Source of the DNA: Acidobacteriaceae bacterium
GTDB taxonomy: Bacteria; Acidobacteriota; Terriglobia; Terriglobales; Acidobacteriaceae
Direction of reading: 5' to 3'
Assembly: GCA_025462735.1 (NCBI GenBank)
Contig: JAOAPC010000007.1
Location: 1-59,923 of the forward strand
Length of the DNA stretch: 59,923 nt
In this document: one piece after another, positions 34,930 through 44,116 of the stretch
Layout of the letters: each line of letters starts with the position of its first letter
Numbering within the stretch: position 1 is the first letter of the stretch
The notes under the pieces: model-generated
The model's input: only the letters and a program-made list of their open reading frames with translations
Database searches by the model: none
What the model was told of the DNA's origin: nothing
Position numbers and translations under genes: made by a program

Positions 34930-37656
34930 TTACTGAACCTGCTCCTTCAACTGGGCCAGAAGATTCAGCGCCTCAAGCGGCGTGAGCCGGTCGAGATCGA
35001 GTTCGCGCAGCCGCTCGAGCACTGGCTGCGACAACGGCGTGAAGATGGTCAGCTGCGGGCGTCTCTCTGGCGCACTACCCCCCGCTATTTGCGCGCTCAG
35101 CCGCGATTCCGCGCTCTCGTGTTCGGCCAATACCTCTCTGGCCCGCCGCACCACCTCATCCGGAAGTCCGGCGAGCTTGGCCACTTCGATCCCGTAGCTG
35201 CGGTCGGCGGGTCCGGGCTCGACCGTACGCAGGAAGACGATTCCGCTCGCGGTTTCTTTTACGGCTACGTGATAATTTTTCACCCCGGAGAGTTGTTCGG
35301 CGAGCTCGGTGAGCTCAAAATAGTGGGTAGCAAAGAGCGTCTTCGCCCGGGTTCGCGCATGCAAATACTCGATTGCCGCCCAGGCGATGGCCAGGCCGTC
35401 GTAGGTGGCGGTGCCCCGGCCCACTTCATCCAAGAGGATGAGAGATTTTGCGGTCGCGGTATTAAGGATGGCGGCGGTCTCGGTCATCTCGACCATGAAG
35501 GTGGAGCGTCCGCGGGCCAGGTTGTCGCTGGCCCCGATGCGGGTGAAGACCCGGTCGACGATTCCCAACCGCGCTTTTTCTGCCGGAACAAACGACCCCA
35601 TTTGCGCCATGATGACGATCAAAGCCGTCTGCCGCAAGTATGTCGACTTTCCCCCCATGTTCGGACCAGTCACCAGTAACAGGCTGTGGGTGGTCGAGTT
35701 GAGATAGAGATCGTTGGGAACGAAGCGGTGTTTTCCAGACAAATCACGTTCGGAAAAAGTTTGTGTCGAATTCTGCCCAAACAATTCCTGCTGCTCGATC
35801 ACCGGATGGCGTCCGGCCACGATCTCGAGGTCGGCGGTTACATCGAACTGCGGGCGGCAGTAGTGGCGCTCGGCCGCCAGTTGGGCGAAGCTCGAAAGCA
35901 CGTCGACTTCGGCGAGCGCCAGCGCGGTCTGGCGGATCCGCCTAGCTTCCCCGGCAATCGACGCTCGCAGCTCGGAAAAAATCCGGCGTTCGATTTCGAC
36001 GATCTTCTCCTCGGCGTCGAGGATTTTCGCCTCATATTCCTTCAGCTCGGGAGTGGTGAAGCGCTCGGCGTTGACCAGGGTCTGGCGGCGCTCGTAATTG
36101 GTCGGGATGAGGTGCAGGTTGGCCTTTGAGACTTCAAGGTAATAACCAAAAACCGAGTTGAACCGGACCTTGAGCGAGCTGATGCCGGTGCGCTCTCGCT
36201 CCCGCTCTTCCATGCGGGCGAGAAACTGCTTGCCGTTGCGGCTCAATTCACGGAGCTGGTCGAGCTCGCCATCGACTCCGGACCGAAGCACTCCGCCGTC
36301 GTTGAGCGTGATCGGAGGCTCGGGAACGATGGTGCGTTCAATTCGCTCGCGCACATCGGCCAGTTCGTCCAAGTTCTGGTAAAGCGAATTTACTCTCGAT
36401 GAGGCCAAATGGGCGAGTGCCGTGCGTGCAGCCGGAATTCGGAACAGCGAAGCCGCCAGCGCCAACAGATCGCGGGGATTGGCAGTTTCAAGCGTGACCC
36501 GGCTGAGTAGTCGTTCTAAGTCGAGTATGCCGTGAAGAGCCTGCCGCAGCTCTTCGCGGGCGATGGTATTTTTCACCTGCTCTTCGACCACATCGAGCCG
36601 GTGTTGAATTTCGCTGGGGTCAACCGATGGCCGCAGCATCCATGCCCGCAGCAGGCGTTTGCCCATAGGAGTCTCGGTCGCATCGAGCGAGCGAAACAGG
36701 GTCACGCCGGCGTCGGTCCCGGAAAAGAGGGGCTCCATCAGCTCCAAATTGCGCACAGTGACGGCGTCGAGCACCAGCGAGGTCTGCCGCTCATAAAATC
36801 CGATGCGGTCGACGTGGTCGAGCCCGCCGCGCTGAGTGGAGCGCACGTAATGCAGGATCGCGCCCGCTGCCGCGGCCGCCGCCGGTTTTCCTGCCAGGCC
36901 GAAACCTTCAAGCGAGAGCACGCCAAAATGATTTTCGAGCAGCGGGATGGCATGGTCAGGGGCGAAGACCCAATCTTCAACCGGGGTGAGCGCCCACGGA
37001 GTCGAGCTTCGCTCAACCGGACGGGCGGGGGCGCCTGTTCCCACCCGGCGGGAGAGGTCAAACAACGGCGCCGAGCTCGCATACAAAAGTTCTTTCGGCC
37101 GCAGCTGCTCGAGTTCGTCTTGAATTCTTTTTTCCGCCCCCTCGCCAGAGAACTCCGTCGCCCGGAACTCGCCGGTTGAGAGATCGAGGGCGGCAAAGCC
37201 GGCGCGGGCGTGACCGGCCTGAGTATTTCCAGCGCTTCGATTGTTGTCGAGTTCGTTCCAAGACACGACCGCGGCCAAGAAATTGTTTTCTTCTGAGCCT
37301 AGCGAGGAATCGGCAGCGGTGCCGGGCGTCACCACCCGCGTCACCTCCCGCCGCACCAGCTTCTTGGCCACGCGCGGGTCCTCCATCTGCTCGCAGATCG
37401 CCACCCGGTAGCCGCGGCGGATCAATTTCGCGATGTAGCCCTCGGCCGCGTGGAAAGGAACGCCGCACATGGGCACGGCCAACCCCTTTTCCTTGTTGCG
37501 CGAGGTCAGCGTGATCTCGAGCTCTTTCGCCGCCACCACCGCGTCCTCAAAGAACATCTCGTAGAAATCCCCCAGGCGGAAAAAAAGTAGCGCTGAGGGG
37601 TGCTCTTTCTTGATAGCGGAGTATTGCCGCATCAGCGGCGTCGAGGGTTCAGTCAT
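34930..37656 (-). CDS. mutS: DNA mismatch repair protein MutS
   Basis: 908 residues, the MutS1 length. It binds base mismatches and recruits MutL. The mismatch-binding motif is [12 protein letters not shown], with the Phe-x-Glu near residue 31. The ATPase domain has Walker [14 protein letters not shown] (around residue 665), Walker [12 protein letters not shown] and the signature [11 protein letters not shown]. The C-terminus ends in the beta-clamp/dimerisation helix region. It is divergent from the GalT-like gene across a 325-base gap rich in repeats. Confidence 0.97.
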   Translation of the reverse strand: MTEPSTPLMRQYSAIKKEHPSALLFFRLGDFYEMFFEDAVVAAKELEITLTSRNKEKGLAVPMCGVPFHAAEGYIAKLIRRGYRVAICEQMEDPRVAKKLVRREVTRVVTPGTAADSSLGSEENNFLAAVVSWNELDNNRSAGNTQAGHARAGFAALDLSTGEFRATEFSGEGAEKRIQDELEQLRPKELLYASSAPLFDLSRRVGTGAPARPVERSSTPWALTPVEDWVFAPDHAIPLLENHFGVLSLEGFGLAGKPAAAAAAGAILHYVRSTQRGGLDHVDRIGFYERQTSLVLDAVTVRNLELMEPLFSGTDAGVTLFRSLDATETPMGKRLLRAWMLRPSVDPSEIQHRLDVVEEQVKNTIAREELRQALHGILDLERLLSRVTLETANPRDLLALAASLFRIPAARTALAHLASSRVNSLYQNLDELADVRERIERTIVPEPPITLNDGGVLRSGVDGELDQLRELSRNGKQFLARMEERERERTGISSLKVRFNSVFGYYLEVSKANLHLIPTNYERRQTLVNAERFTTPELKEYEAKILDAEEKIVEIERRIFSELRASIAGEARRIRQTALALAEVDVLSSFAQLAAERHYCRPQFDVTADLEIVAGRHPVIEQQELFGQNSTQTFSERDLSGKHRFVPNDLYLNSTTHSLLLVTGPNMGGKSTYLRQTALIVIMAQMGSFVPAEKARLGIVDRVFTRIGASDNLARGRSTFMVEMTETAAILNTATAKSLILLDEVGRGTATYDGLAIAWAAIEYLHARTRAKTLFATHYFELTELAEQLSGVKNYHVAVKETASGIVFLRTVEPGPADRSYGIEVAKLAGLPDEVVRRAREVLAEHESAESRLSAQIAGGSAPERRPQLTIFTPLSQPVLERLRELDLDRLTPLEALNLLAQLKEQVQ

Positions 37657-37697
37657 GGTTCTGTCGCAAGCGAAGTTCGGTCGTAACCAAATTCATT

Positions 37698-37832
37698 GAC
37701 CACGAAGGACACGAAGTCACACGAAGGAATAACCTCGCCGATTCGGCGGCAGGTTCAGCTGAGGACATTGAAAAAGTAAACTCCCACGCCTTGGCGCTCT
37801 TACTTCGTGTACCTTCGTGTCCTTCGTGGTTA
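37698..37832. repeat. CACGAAGGACACGAAG inverted pair upstream of mutS
   Basis: Left arm 37698-37728 (ACCACGAAGGACACGAAG and more) and right arm 37803-37832 (CTTCGTGTCCTTCGTGGT and more) are near-perfect inverted copies. They enclose about 75 bases that contain a second hairpin, CGCCGATTCGGCG. The element fills much of the mutS-GalT gap (37657-37981), where no gene is seen. Confidence 0.8.
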
Positions 37833-37981
37833 TTGCTCTTCGTTCGCGAATTATAGAGCCGCCCCGCCTGTGCTTATCGTGGAAAACCGGTCCCTACGAC
37901 CCAGCGTGCGATAATGCCGAGCAGCCGCCATCCACACAAAGAGCGGCTTCGGACAAAACGGGTTACGGTTCGAAACCAAAA

Positions 37982-38983
37982 ATGGAACTGCGCAAAGATC
38001 CCCTGACCCGCTCCTGGGTGCTCACCGGCGACGATCTCCCGGAGACCGGGCCGCGGGCGGCCACCGAGTGCCGGCTCTGTCCAGGCTCGAGCGAGCGCGT
38101 GCAGCAGGTTTCAAGCCGCGCCGCTATTCCTGGCCTAGGCGGCGCGTGGTCGGCGCGCGCCATCGTCCACCCCAGCGCGGTTTACCACATTGAGGGCACC
38201 CCGGAGCGCCGCGGCGAAGGTCTCTACGACCGCATGCCCACGGTGGGCGCGCACGAGGTTTTGGTGGAAAACCCACGCCACGACCGGCCGCTGTGGAAGG
38301 CCGACGACGCCGAAATTGAACAGTTTTTGCTGCTGGCGGCGCAGCGTATCCAAGACCTCAAGGGCGATGCCCGCTTTCGCTACATCAGCGTCTTCAAGAA
38401 TTATGGCGTGGGCTCAGGCCAGGAATTTGAGCATCCCAATTCCGAGCTGGCTGCCACGACTTTCATCCCTCGGCGTGTGCTTTACGAGCTGCGCGCTGGG
38501 CTTGATTACTTCAAGCAAAAAGAGCGCTGCGTCTTCTGCGACATCATCTCCCAGGAGGTGAAGACCGGGCAGCGCATCATCGAAATACGCGGAGACTATG
38601 TCGCCCTATGCCCTTACGCCACCCGCGTCCCTTACGAGACCTGGATCCTGCCGCGCACCCACGATGCTGCTTTCGAGCATGCCGCACTCTTGCCCTCGGC
38701 CAAATTGCGTGATCTCGGCGGACTCATTCGCCGTAGCTTGCAGCGGCTGCGCACCCTCACCGAGCCGTTTCATTTGGTGCTGCATACCTCGCCCAATCAC
38801 CTGCACCAGTCGGCCAGCCTGGGATACTGGAAGACGCTCGATCAGGACTACCACTGGCACATCGAAATTTTGCCCATCTTGGCGGCTAAGGCAAAGTCCT
38901 ATACCTTTAAAGAGGTGTATTACTCGCCGGTGTCGCCGGAGAGCGCAGCCAAGCGATTGCGGGAAGCGCAACTTGAGATTTGA
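37982..38983 (+). CDS. GalT-like (HIT superfamily) nucleotidyltransferase homologue
   Basis: 333 residues from the ATG at 37982. Galactose-1-phosphate uridylyltransferase architecture is visible: CRLC (residues 30-33) and CVFC as possible zinc ligands, ISVFKNYGVGSGQEFEHPNSELAAT split over the active-site region, WILPRTHDAAFEH, and YHWHIEILP near residue 290. In GalT the catalytic motif is HPHxQ. Here it reads HPNSE (residues 151-155), so both the nucleophilic His and the following Gln are replaced. A different reaction, a different nucleophile or a binding role should be considered. No galactose-pathway gene is nearby. Confidence 0.8.
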   Translation: MELRKDPLTRSWVLTGDDLPETGPRAATECRLCPGSSERVQQVSSRAAIPGLGGAWSARAIVHPSAVYHIEGTPERRGEGLYDRMPTVGAHEVLVENPRHDRPLWKADDAEIEQFLLLAAQRIQDLKGDARFRYISVFKNYGVGSGQEFEHPNSELAATTFIPRRVLYELRAGLDYFKQKERCVFCDIISQEVKTGQRIIEIRGDYVALCPYATRVPYETWILPRTHDAAFEHAALLPSAKLRDLGGLIRRSLQRLRTLTEPFHLVLHTSPNHLHQSASLGYWKTLDQDYHWHIEILPILAAKAKSYTFKEVYYSPVSPESAAKRLREAQLEI

Positions 38984-39077
38984 GCGGGCTTCTTTCGCGG
39001 GCTTATTTTTGCTGGTCTTCTGCTTAGGCGGGAATTAACGCTGCTCGCACGCGCCTCGTGATAGTTTCCCCAGAAAA

Positions 39078-39216
39078 AGGCTTTTACCGCAGAGCACGCC
39101 GAGAGAACCCGGACATCATCTATGTGGTTTCTCCCTGCCTCTGTGACTCTGTGCTCTCTGTGGTTAAGTGGTTTTCAGCTTTTTGGTTTTCTCGGCGTTC
39201 TCTGCGGTTAAAAGCT
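39078..39216. repeat. Nested composite inverted repeat
   Basis: The outer arms are 39078-39110 (GGCTTTTACCGCAGAG and on) and 39185-39216 (CTCTGCGGTTAAAAGC and before), which match the 27628-27676 family. Inside lies a copy of the CTCTGTGGTT family (39138-39167). It occupies most of the gap between the convergent GalT-like and dipeptidase genes. Confidence 0.8.
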
Positions 39217-39228
39217 TTCGTTTGTGAT

Positions 39229-40602
39229 CTACGCGCCCAGCCGCTCAAAGAACAAACAGATCGATTCAATGCCACGATAGAAATTCGGGATATGAAATTT
39301 TTCATTGGGCGCATGCAGGTTGTCATCGGGCAGACCGAAGCCCATCATCACCGAAGGAATTTTGAGGACATCTTGAAAATCGGTGACGATCGGAATCGAT
39401 CCGCCGGATCGGATGAACACCGTGTCCTTCTTGAACACGTCGTGCAGTGCCTCGGTCGCGGCCTGAATGTACTTATTGTCGGTGCCCACCACACAGGCCG
39501 GCCCTTTGCTCCAGACTTTAATTTTGGTTTCAATTCCTTTGGGGGTGAGCTTCTTCACGTAAGTCTGGTAGCGCTTGAGGACGTCATCGGGGTCTTGATT
39601 GGGGACCAGGCGCATCGATACCTTCGCCGAGGCCCGCGCCGGAATGACCGTCTTCGCGCCCGGTGCCGTGAAGCCCCCGGGCATTCCGTGCACTTCGAGC
39701 GTCGGCCGCGCCCAGGTCCGATAGAGAACCGAATATCCCGGCTCGCCGGTGAGCTTCGAGGATCCCACCTCGGTTTTGCGGTAGTGCTCTTCATCGAAGG
39801 GAAGCCGCTTCCATGCCTTGAGCTCGTCCTTGCTGGGGGCCTTTACGTTTTTATAAAACCCCGGAATGAGAACTCGTCCCTTCGCGTCTTTCAGCTTGCC
39901 GATGATCTCAATCAGCGCGAAAAGAGGATTTGGCGCCGCCCCGCCGTACATGCCGGAGTGCAGATCAACCTTGGCTCCTTTCGCCTCAATTTCGGTGTAA
40001 ACCAATCCGCGCAGTCCTACGCATAATGTTGGCAGGTCGGGGGCAAATAATTCGGTGTCACAGACCAGCGCGAAGTCAGCCTTGAGTTTTGCCTTCTGCT
40101 TGCGGACGTACTCGGCGATTGACTCGCCACCGACCTCTTCCTCGCCCTCGATGATCACTTTCACGTTGATCGGCAGCTTGCCGCCATGGCCGCGCATCAG
40201 TGCTTCAATCGCTTTAACTTCCATCCACAGCTGGCCTTTGTCGTCGACCGCCCCGCGAGCGTAGAGATTGTTGTTGCGTTCGGCCGGCTCAAACGGCGGC
40301 GAGATCCACTCATTCAAGGGATCAGGCGGCTGAACATCGTAATGCGCGTAACACAGCGCGGTCGGCTTGCCCGCAGCATGCAGCCACTCGGCGTAAATCA
40401 GCGGGTGGCCCTTGGTAGGAATGATCTCGACGTTCTCCATCCCGATCCGGCGCAGTTCGCTGGCCACGTAATCCGCCGCTTTCTGTACGTCCGATCTGTG
40501 CTCGGGCGCGGTGCTCACACTCGGAATGCGCAGCAGGTCTTTCAGTTCATTCAAAAAACGTTTCTGATTTTGGCGGGCGTAGGCGACGGCTGGAGAGGCC
40601 AT
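39229..40602 (-). CDS. M20-family metallopeptidase (dipeptidase)
   Basis: 457 residues. Zinc ligand motifs of the M20/M28 clan are visible: CYAHYDVQP (near residue 93), ARGAVDDKGQ (about 128), the catalytic EGEEEVGG (about 163), CDTELF, and a late His in HAPNEKFHIPNF. The dimerisation domain is present between them (VDLHSGMYGG). It resembles cytosolic dipeptidases acting on short or beta-alanyl peptides. AAAGGA lies upstream of the ATG. No export signal is present. Confidence 0.93.
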   Translation of the reverse strand: MASPAVAYARQNQKRFLNELKDLLRIPSVSTAPEHRSDVQKAADYVASELRRIGMENVEIIPTKGHPLIYAEWLHAAGKPTALCYAHYDVQPPDPLNEWISPPFEPAERNNNLYARGAVDDKGQLWMEVKAIEALMRGHGGKLPINVKVIIEGEEEVGGESIAEYVRKQKAKLKADFALVCDTELFAPDLPTLCVGLRGLVYTEIEAKGAKVDLHSGMYGGAAPNPLFALIEIIGKLKDAKGRVLIPGFYKNVKAPSKDELKAWKRLPFDEEHYRKTEVGSSKLTGEPGYSVLYRTWARPTLEVHGMPGGFTAPGAKTVIPARASAKVSMRLVPNQDPDDVLKRYQTYVKKLTPKGIETKIKVWSKGPACVVGTDNKYIQAATEALHDVFKKDTVFIRSGGSIPIVTDFQDVLKIPSVMMGFGLPDDNLHAPNEKFHIPNFYRGIESICLFFERLGA

Positions 40603-40818
40603 GGGCGAATCCTTTCAGGCGAGAGAAGGTGCGAAAGCGTTTCAGTATATCGGAAAGAGAAGACGAAGCCTTTGCTCACAGTCACGACACTTAGGCCAGT
40701 GATGTTGCGATTCGCGTTGAGGGTTTGTTGATCACTTATCGTCGTCGAGTCCGTCAAATAATTGTTCATCGAATTTTTTGCGAACAACTGGACCATCCCA
40801 GCGGTGGAGGAGATCACA

Positions 40819-41841
40819 GTGCGCTTCCGAGTTTGCCTTCCAATCATAATCTCAGCCGTGGTGTTGCTGTACGTTCGCTCGAGTGGCGCTCAGTCGGACT
40901 CCCTTCTGCCCGCAAGCCGCGAGCAAAGTCCGCAGTTGGTTTCTGGGGACTTCTCAAATCTGAGGCACAAAGCCGAGAACGGCAATGCCCTGTCCCAATA
41001 CATGTTGGGCAATGCTTACCTGAACGGCGACGGCGTTCCCCAGGATTTCAAAGAAGCGGAACGGTGGTACGCTACGGCTGCGGCACAGGGCTGGGCGGAT
41101 GCGCAATTTAAGTTGGGATACCTTTACGAGCATGGTATCGGTGTTTCCCAGGACTACGCAGCAGCAGCTCGGCAGTACCGCGCAGCCGCTGAGCAGGGGC
41201 ACAAGATTGCCGAGAACAATCTGGGCAGCTTGTATCACTATGGACGGGGCGTGCCCAAAGATATGAGTCAGGTAATCAGGTGGTATCGGGCTGCAGCCGG
41301 GCACGGCGAAGCCACCGCTCAGTGCAACTTGGCTACCCTGTACTTTGAAGGCCGGGAGATTCCGCGGAACTACGGGGAAGCCGCGATGTGGTTTCGCGCT
41401 GCTGCGAAACAGGGCCTCGCGGTCGCGCAAAATAATCTCGCTTTCATGTACTACAACGGTGCAGGAGTTGCTCGCGACTATGAGGAAGCAGCAAAGTGGA
41501 GCCGGCGAGCGGCGGAGCAGGGCTATGCAACCGCGCAAACTGATCTGGGGTATTTGTACGAACAAGGCAAAGGCGTCCCGCTCGACTACCCCACCGCGTA
41601 CATGTGGTACAGCCTTGGAGCAAAGGGCGGTGATCCGCATGCAGCCGGCAGGATGAAGAGTCTTTCGGAGCTGATGCCGCCCAAGCAACTCGCCAATGCC
41701 AAGGACCGCGCTCTTTACGGGCTACAGGAGTTGGGCAGATGGAACAAACCGGGAGATGTCGCTGTTTTTGAGGGCAAGGCGGGATTCCTTTCACCCTTTC
41801 TAAGACACTCAGGCCCTTCGGTCAGATCTGATGAGTGGTAA
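40819..41841 (+). CDS. Exported Sel1-repeat protein
   Basis: 340 residues from a GTG at 40819, set by GGAGGAG six bases upstream. A signal peptide (VRFRVCLPIIISAVVLLYV) ends about residue 25. Six complete Sel1-like repeats of 36 residues run from about residue 50 to 270 (pattern AQxxLGxxYxxGxGVxxDYxxAxxWYRxAAEQG), plus a degenerate seventh. Sel1 repeats form a solenoid that binds partner proteins. The C-terminal 50 residues are unrelated. It may scaffold envelope proteins, but no partner can be named. Confidence 0.88.
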   Translation: MRFRVCLPIIISAVVLLYVRSSGAQSDSLLPASREQSPQLVSGDFSNLRHKAENGNALSQYMLGNAYLNGDGVPQDFKEAERWYATAAAQGWADAQFKLGYLYEHGIGVSQDYAAAARQYRAAAEQGHKIAENNLGSLYHYGRGVPKDMSQVIRWYRAAAGHGEATAQCNLATLYFEGREIPRNYGEAAMWFRAAAKQGLAVAQNNLAFMYYNGAGVARDYEEAAKWSRRAAEQGYATAQTDLGYLYEQGKGVPLDYPTAYMWYSLGAKGGDPHAAGRMKSLSELMPPKQLANAKDRALYGLQELGRWNKPGDVAVFEGKAGFLSPFLRHSGPSVRSDEW

Positions 41842-41876
41842 TCACATGAGCCGGTCAGCGCAAGAGGCGAACTCGG

Positions 41877-42956
41877 CTACTGTTCCAATCCTAAGAACCG
41901 GCGCGGAGTAAAAGCCCCTACATCGTGGGTGCCGGATTTGCCCAAAATCAAACCGGTCATAATCTCCGCCGTAATCGGCGCTAATAGAATGCCGTCGCGA
42001 TAATGGCCGCTGGCGATGAAATATCCGGTGGTCCGAGTCTCGCCCAAGATCGGCAGCTCATCGGGGGTCCCTGGCCGCAGTCCGGCCCAGTCGTCGTGCA
42101 CTTTGGTCTTCGCGAGCTCCGGCACCAACTCTCGCGCAGCCTGAAGTAACCGCTGAATGGTACTCACGTCGGTCTGCTTGTTGTATCCCGCATCTTCGAG
42201 TGTCGAGCCGATGACGATCCGTCCATCACTGCGTGGAACAAGATACACGTTGTCGGCGCGCACGACATGTTCAAGATGCGGTCCGCCAACCACCGCCAGC
42301 ATCTGCCCTTTCACCGGCCGCACGGGAAACTTCTGCGCAGCAATGCATCCCGCCCACGCGCCCGCGCAGTTGACCACAATTCCCGCCGAGTAAGAAGTCT
42401 TGTCGGTTTGAACTCCGTTAACGCGGTCACCGGAGGTGAGCAACCCCTTCACTTCGCTTCCCGAGGAGATATCCACTTCGCGATGGCGCGCGGCCTTGAA
42501 TGCCGCCGCCGTCAGCGCCCGAGGGTCAACTGAACGTTCGCTGATATACGCGGCGGAGGACGCCACGATCAATTCAGGTTCGAGCGATCGAAGTCGCTCC
42601 CGCGAAATCGGCTCCGCCGAATCAGGGAAGGCAGAGTCGCAAGAAATAAGGATTGTCCCCTGCTCTCGCAGATCAACCTTCAGGCCGGATTCGTCTTCCA
42701 GTTCATGCGCGAACTCCGGATACATCCGCGCGCTCTCCGCAGCAAGCGGCTTCACGGCAGGAGGCATCTCCGTACCCGAGCCGACCAGCATTCCCGCAGC
42801 CGCGTAAGAGGCTTCGCGCCCCGGCTCCCCGCGTTCCACCACAAGCACGCGCAGACGTTGCTTACGCAACGAAATGGCCAGCGACAGTCCAATGATCCCC
42901 GCGCCGATGATGACAACGTCCCAGCTCTTCACTCCTGCATTGTACGTGCGAGTCAT
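41877..42956 (-). CDS. thiO: Glycine oxidase ThiO
   Basis: 359 residues of the D-amino-acid-oxidase/DadA family. An N-terminal FAD-binding motif VVIIGAGIIGLSLA (residues 14-27) is followed by ASYAAAGML, VNCAGAWAG, PVKGQMLAV, GRIVIGSTLED and GHYRDGILLAPITAEI. ThiO oxidises glycine to the imine that is used to build the thiazole of thiamin. A thiS gene lies close by on the opposite strand, which supports this over a generic FAD oxidase. The start could instead be a GTG eight codons in. Confidence 0.87.
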   Translation of the reverse strand: MTRTYNAGVKSWDVVIIGAGIIGLSLAISLRKQRLRVLVVERGEPGREASYAAAGMLVGSGTEMPPAVKPLAAESARMYPEFAHELEDESGLKVDLREQGTILISCDSAFPDSAEPISRERLRSLEPELIVASSAAYISERSVDPRALTAAAFKAARHREVDISSGSEVKGLLTSGDRVNGVQTDKTSYSAGIVVNCAGAWAGCIAAQKFPVRPVKGQMLAVVGGPHLEHVVRADNVYLVPRSDGRIVIGSTLEDAGYNKQTDVSTIQRLLQAARELVPELAKTKVHDDWAGLRPGTPDELPILGETRTTGYFIASGHYRDGILLAPITAEIMTGLILGKSGTHDVGAFTPRRFLGLEQ

Positions 42957-43105
42957 GGGGCATTCAGCGTTCCGACTCCGGATTTACCGCCAGATTTCCC
43001 GTGGTCAACGGGACGATATCGCCCGCCACCGATCACCCTCGGCCCGAACTTCAGTAATTATTGCGCTCGGCGGTTTTTTGGACGACACTGGTACACAAGT
43101 TGACT

Positions 43106-43696
43106 ATGATCTTTGGCTTTAATACCGACATCAAGCACGAAGATACCGTGTATCACGTGCAGAGCGAGGCCCGCGAGGGCGAGACGCTACTGCAGACCCA
43201 GGTGTTTGTGCGCGGACGCTGCATTGGTAAGCACGCGATTTCCTATGCCGAGCAGGCATCGAGCCAGGGCTTTACTGACCAGCAGAAAGAACAGATGTTG
43301 CGCGAGCAGCACCGCCAGGTGCTTGACGCGATACGCGATGGCCGCCTCGAAGAAATCTTCGACAAGCGCGAGAACCCCGAAGCCTTAACTGCGGTTAAAG
43401 AACTGGATATCCAGTGGCTGAACTCTGATTCCGTCCATGCCGGAGATCAGCTTTCGATGAAGCTGCGGGCCACTGAATCTGGCCACGCCGTCCCCGGAGC
43501 GCGACTGACTATCCGCCTGGCGCGGGCCAATGCGGCTCCGTTCTACGCGCAAATGGTCACCGATGGCGCGGGCGAGGCCGTGCTGGTCTTGGCCGTAGAA
43601 GAATGGTCGCTTTCCGATTCATCGGTGCTGGTGCAGGTGAACTCGCAAGGACGCACCGCCACCCGAAAGTTCCAGCTGAGACCGGTGCAATCCTAA
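43106..43696 (+). CDS. Conserved hypothetical protein with C-terminal Ig-like domain
   Basis: 196 residues from the ATG at 43106 (MIFGFNTDIKHEDTVYHVQSE). The N-terminal 90 residues are an undescribed domain that includes TQVFVRGRCIGKHAISY and a Gln/Glu-rich helix. Residues about 108-196 read like a beta-sandwich (LDIQWLNSDSVHAGDQLSMK, VPGARLTIRL, VLVQVNSQGRTATRKFQL). No signal peptide is present. I recall similar sequences only from Acidobacteriota and cannot assign a function. It lies between thiO and thiS on the plus strand, 42 bases before thiS. Confidence 0.7.
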   Translation: MIFGFNTDIKHEDTVYHVQSEAREGETLLQTQVFVRGRCIGKHAISYAEQASSQGFTDQQKEQMLREQHRQVLDAIRDGRLEEIFDKRENPEALTAVKELDIQWLNSDSVHAGDQLSMKLRATESGHAVPGARLTIRLARANAAPFYAQMVTDGAGEAVLVLAVEEWSLSDSSVLVQVNSQGRTATRKFQLRPVQS

Positions 43697-43738
43697 ACAG
43701 CTGGTTAACCGGACGCCTCACCGCCGGCACAAAACCAA

Positions 43739-43942
43739 ATGAACCTCATCATTAACGGCGAAGATCGCCAGTTCGAGTCCGCTTTGACCATGTCCTCTCT
43801 TCTTGCCCAACTCGGCATGAAGCCAGATCGCGTAGCCGTCGAACTCAACCGCGAACTGGTTCCGCGCGATCGCTGGCCTTCGACGCAGCTCTCCGACGGT
43901 GACAAGCTGGAAATTGTCCATTTCGTTGGCGGCGGTTCCTGA
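43739..43942 (+). CDS. thiS: Sulfur carrier protein ThiS
   Basis: 67 residues of the beta-grasp fold: [39 protein letters not shown], then [14 protein letters not shown]. ThiS carries sulfur as a C-terminal thiocarboxylate on Gly-Gly for thiazole synthesis. The classical end is GG or GGG; here an extra Ser follows (VGGGS), so the last residue may need removal before adenylation. thiG and thiF are not next to it. The neighbouring thiO supports the assignment. Confidence 0.88.
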   Translation: MNLIINGEDRQFESALTMSSLLAQLGMKPDRVAVELNRELVPRDRWPSTQLSDGDKLEIVHFVGGGS

Positions 43943-44065
43943 GCCTCTGATCCCGAAATCTCCTCGCACGAACCCGCTCCATCGTCGCTGCGGCGAGAGC
44001 AGGTAACTCTGTTAGTTACTGTCTGCCTGCTATTTCTGTAAGGGATTCATCCATCTCGTGCCTAC

Positions 44066-44105
44066 AATGTTTTAAACATTTTGCAAGTAGAACGTTTGAA
44101 ACATT
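44066..44105. promoter_or_regulatory. Two-palindrome operator upstream of the MerR gene
   Basis: AATGTTTTAAACATT (44066-44080, perfect 7-1-7 palindrome) and AACGTTTGAAACATT (44091-44105, one mismatch) have centres 25 bases apart. They end 11 bases before the regulator's ATG at 44117, which suggests autoregulation. Confidence 0.65.
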
Positions 44106-44116
44106 TGCCGACTGAA

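Noticed and set aside
35089..35679. Plus-strand frame opposite mutS
   Set aside because: Antisense shadow of the MutS ATPase domain with no recognisable protein features.
39058..40026. 322-residue plus-strand frame across the repeat and M20 gene
   Set aside because: It begins in a dispersed repeat and runs antisense to the M20 peptidase, which has intact catalytic motifs.
42957..43105. TPP riboswitch between thiO and the next gene
   Set aside because: The CUGAGA and ACCUGA-type motifs of the thi-box were not found on either strand.
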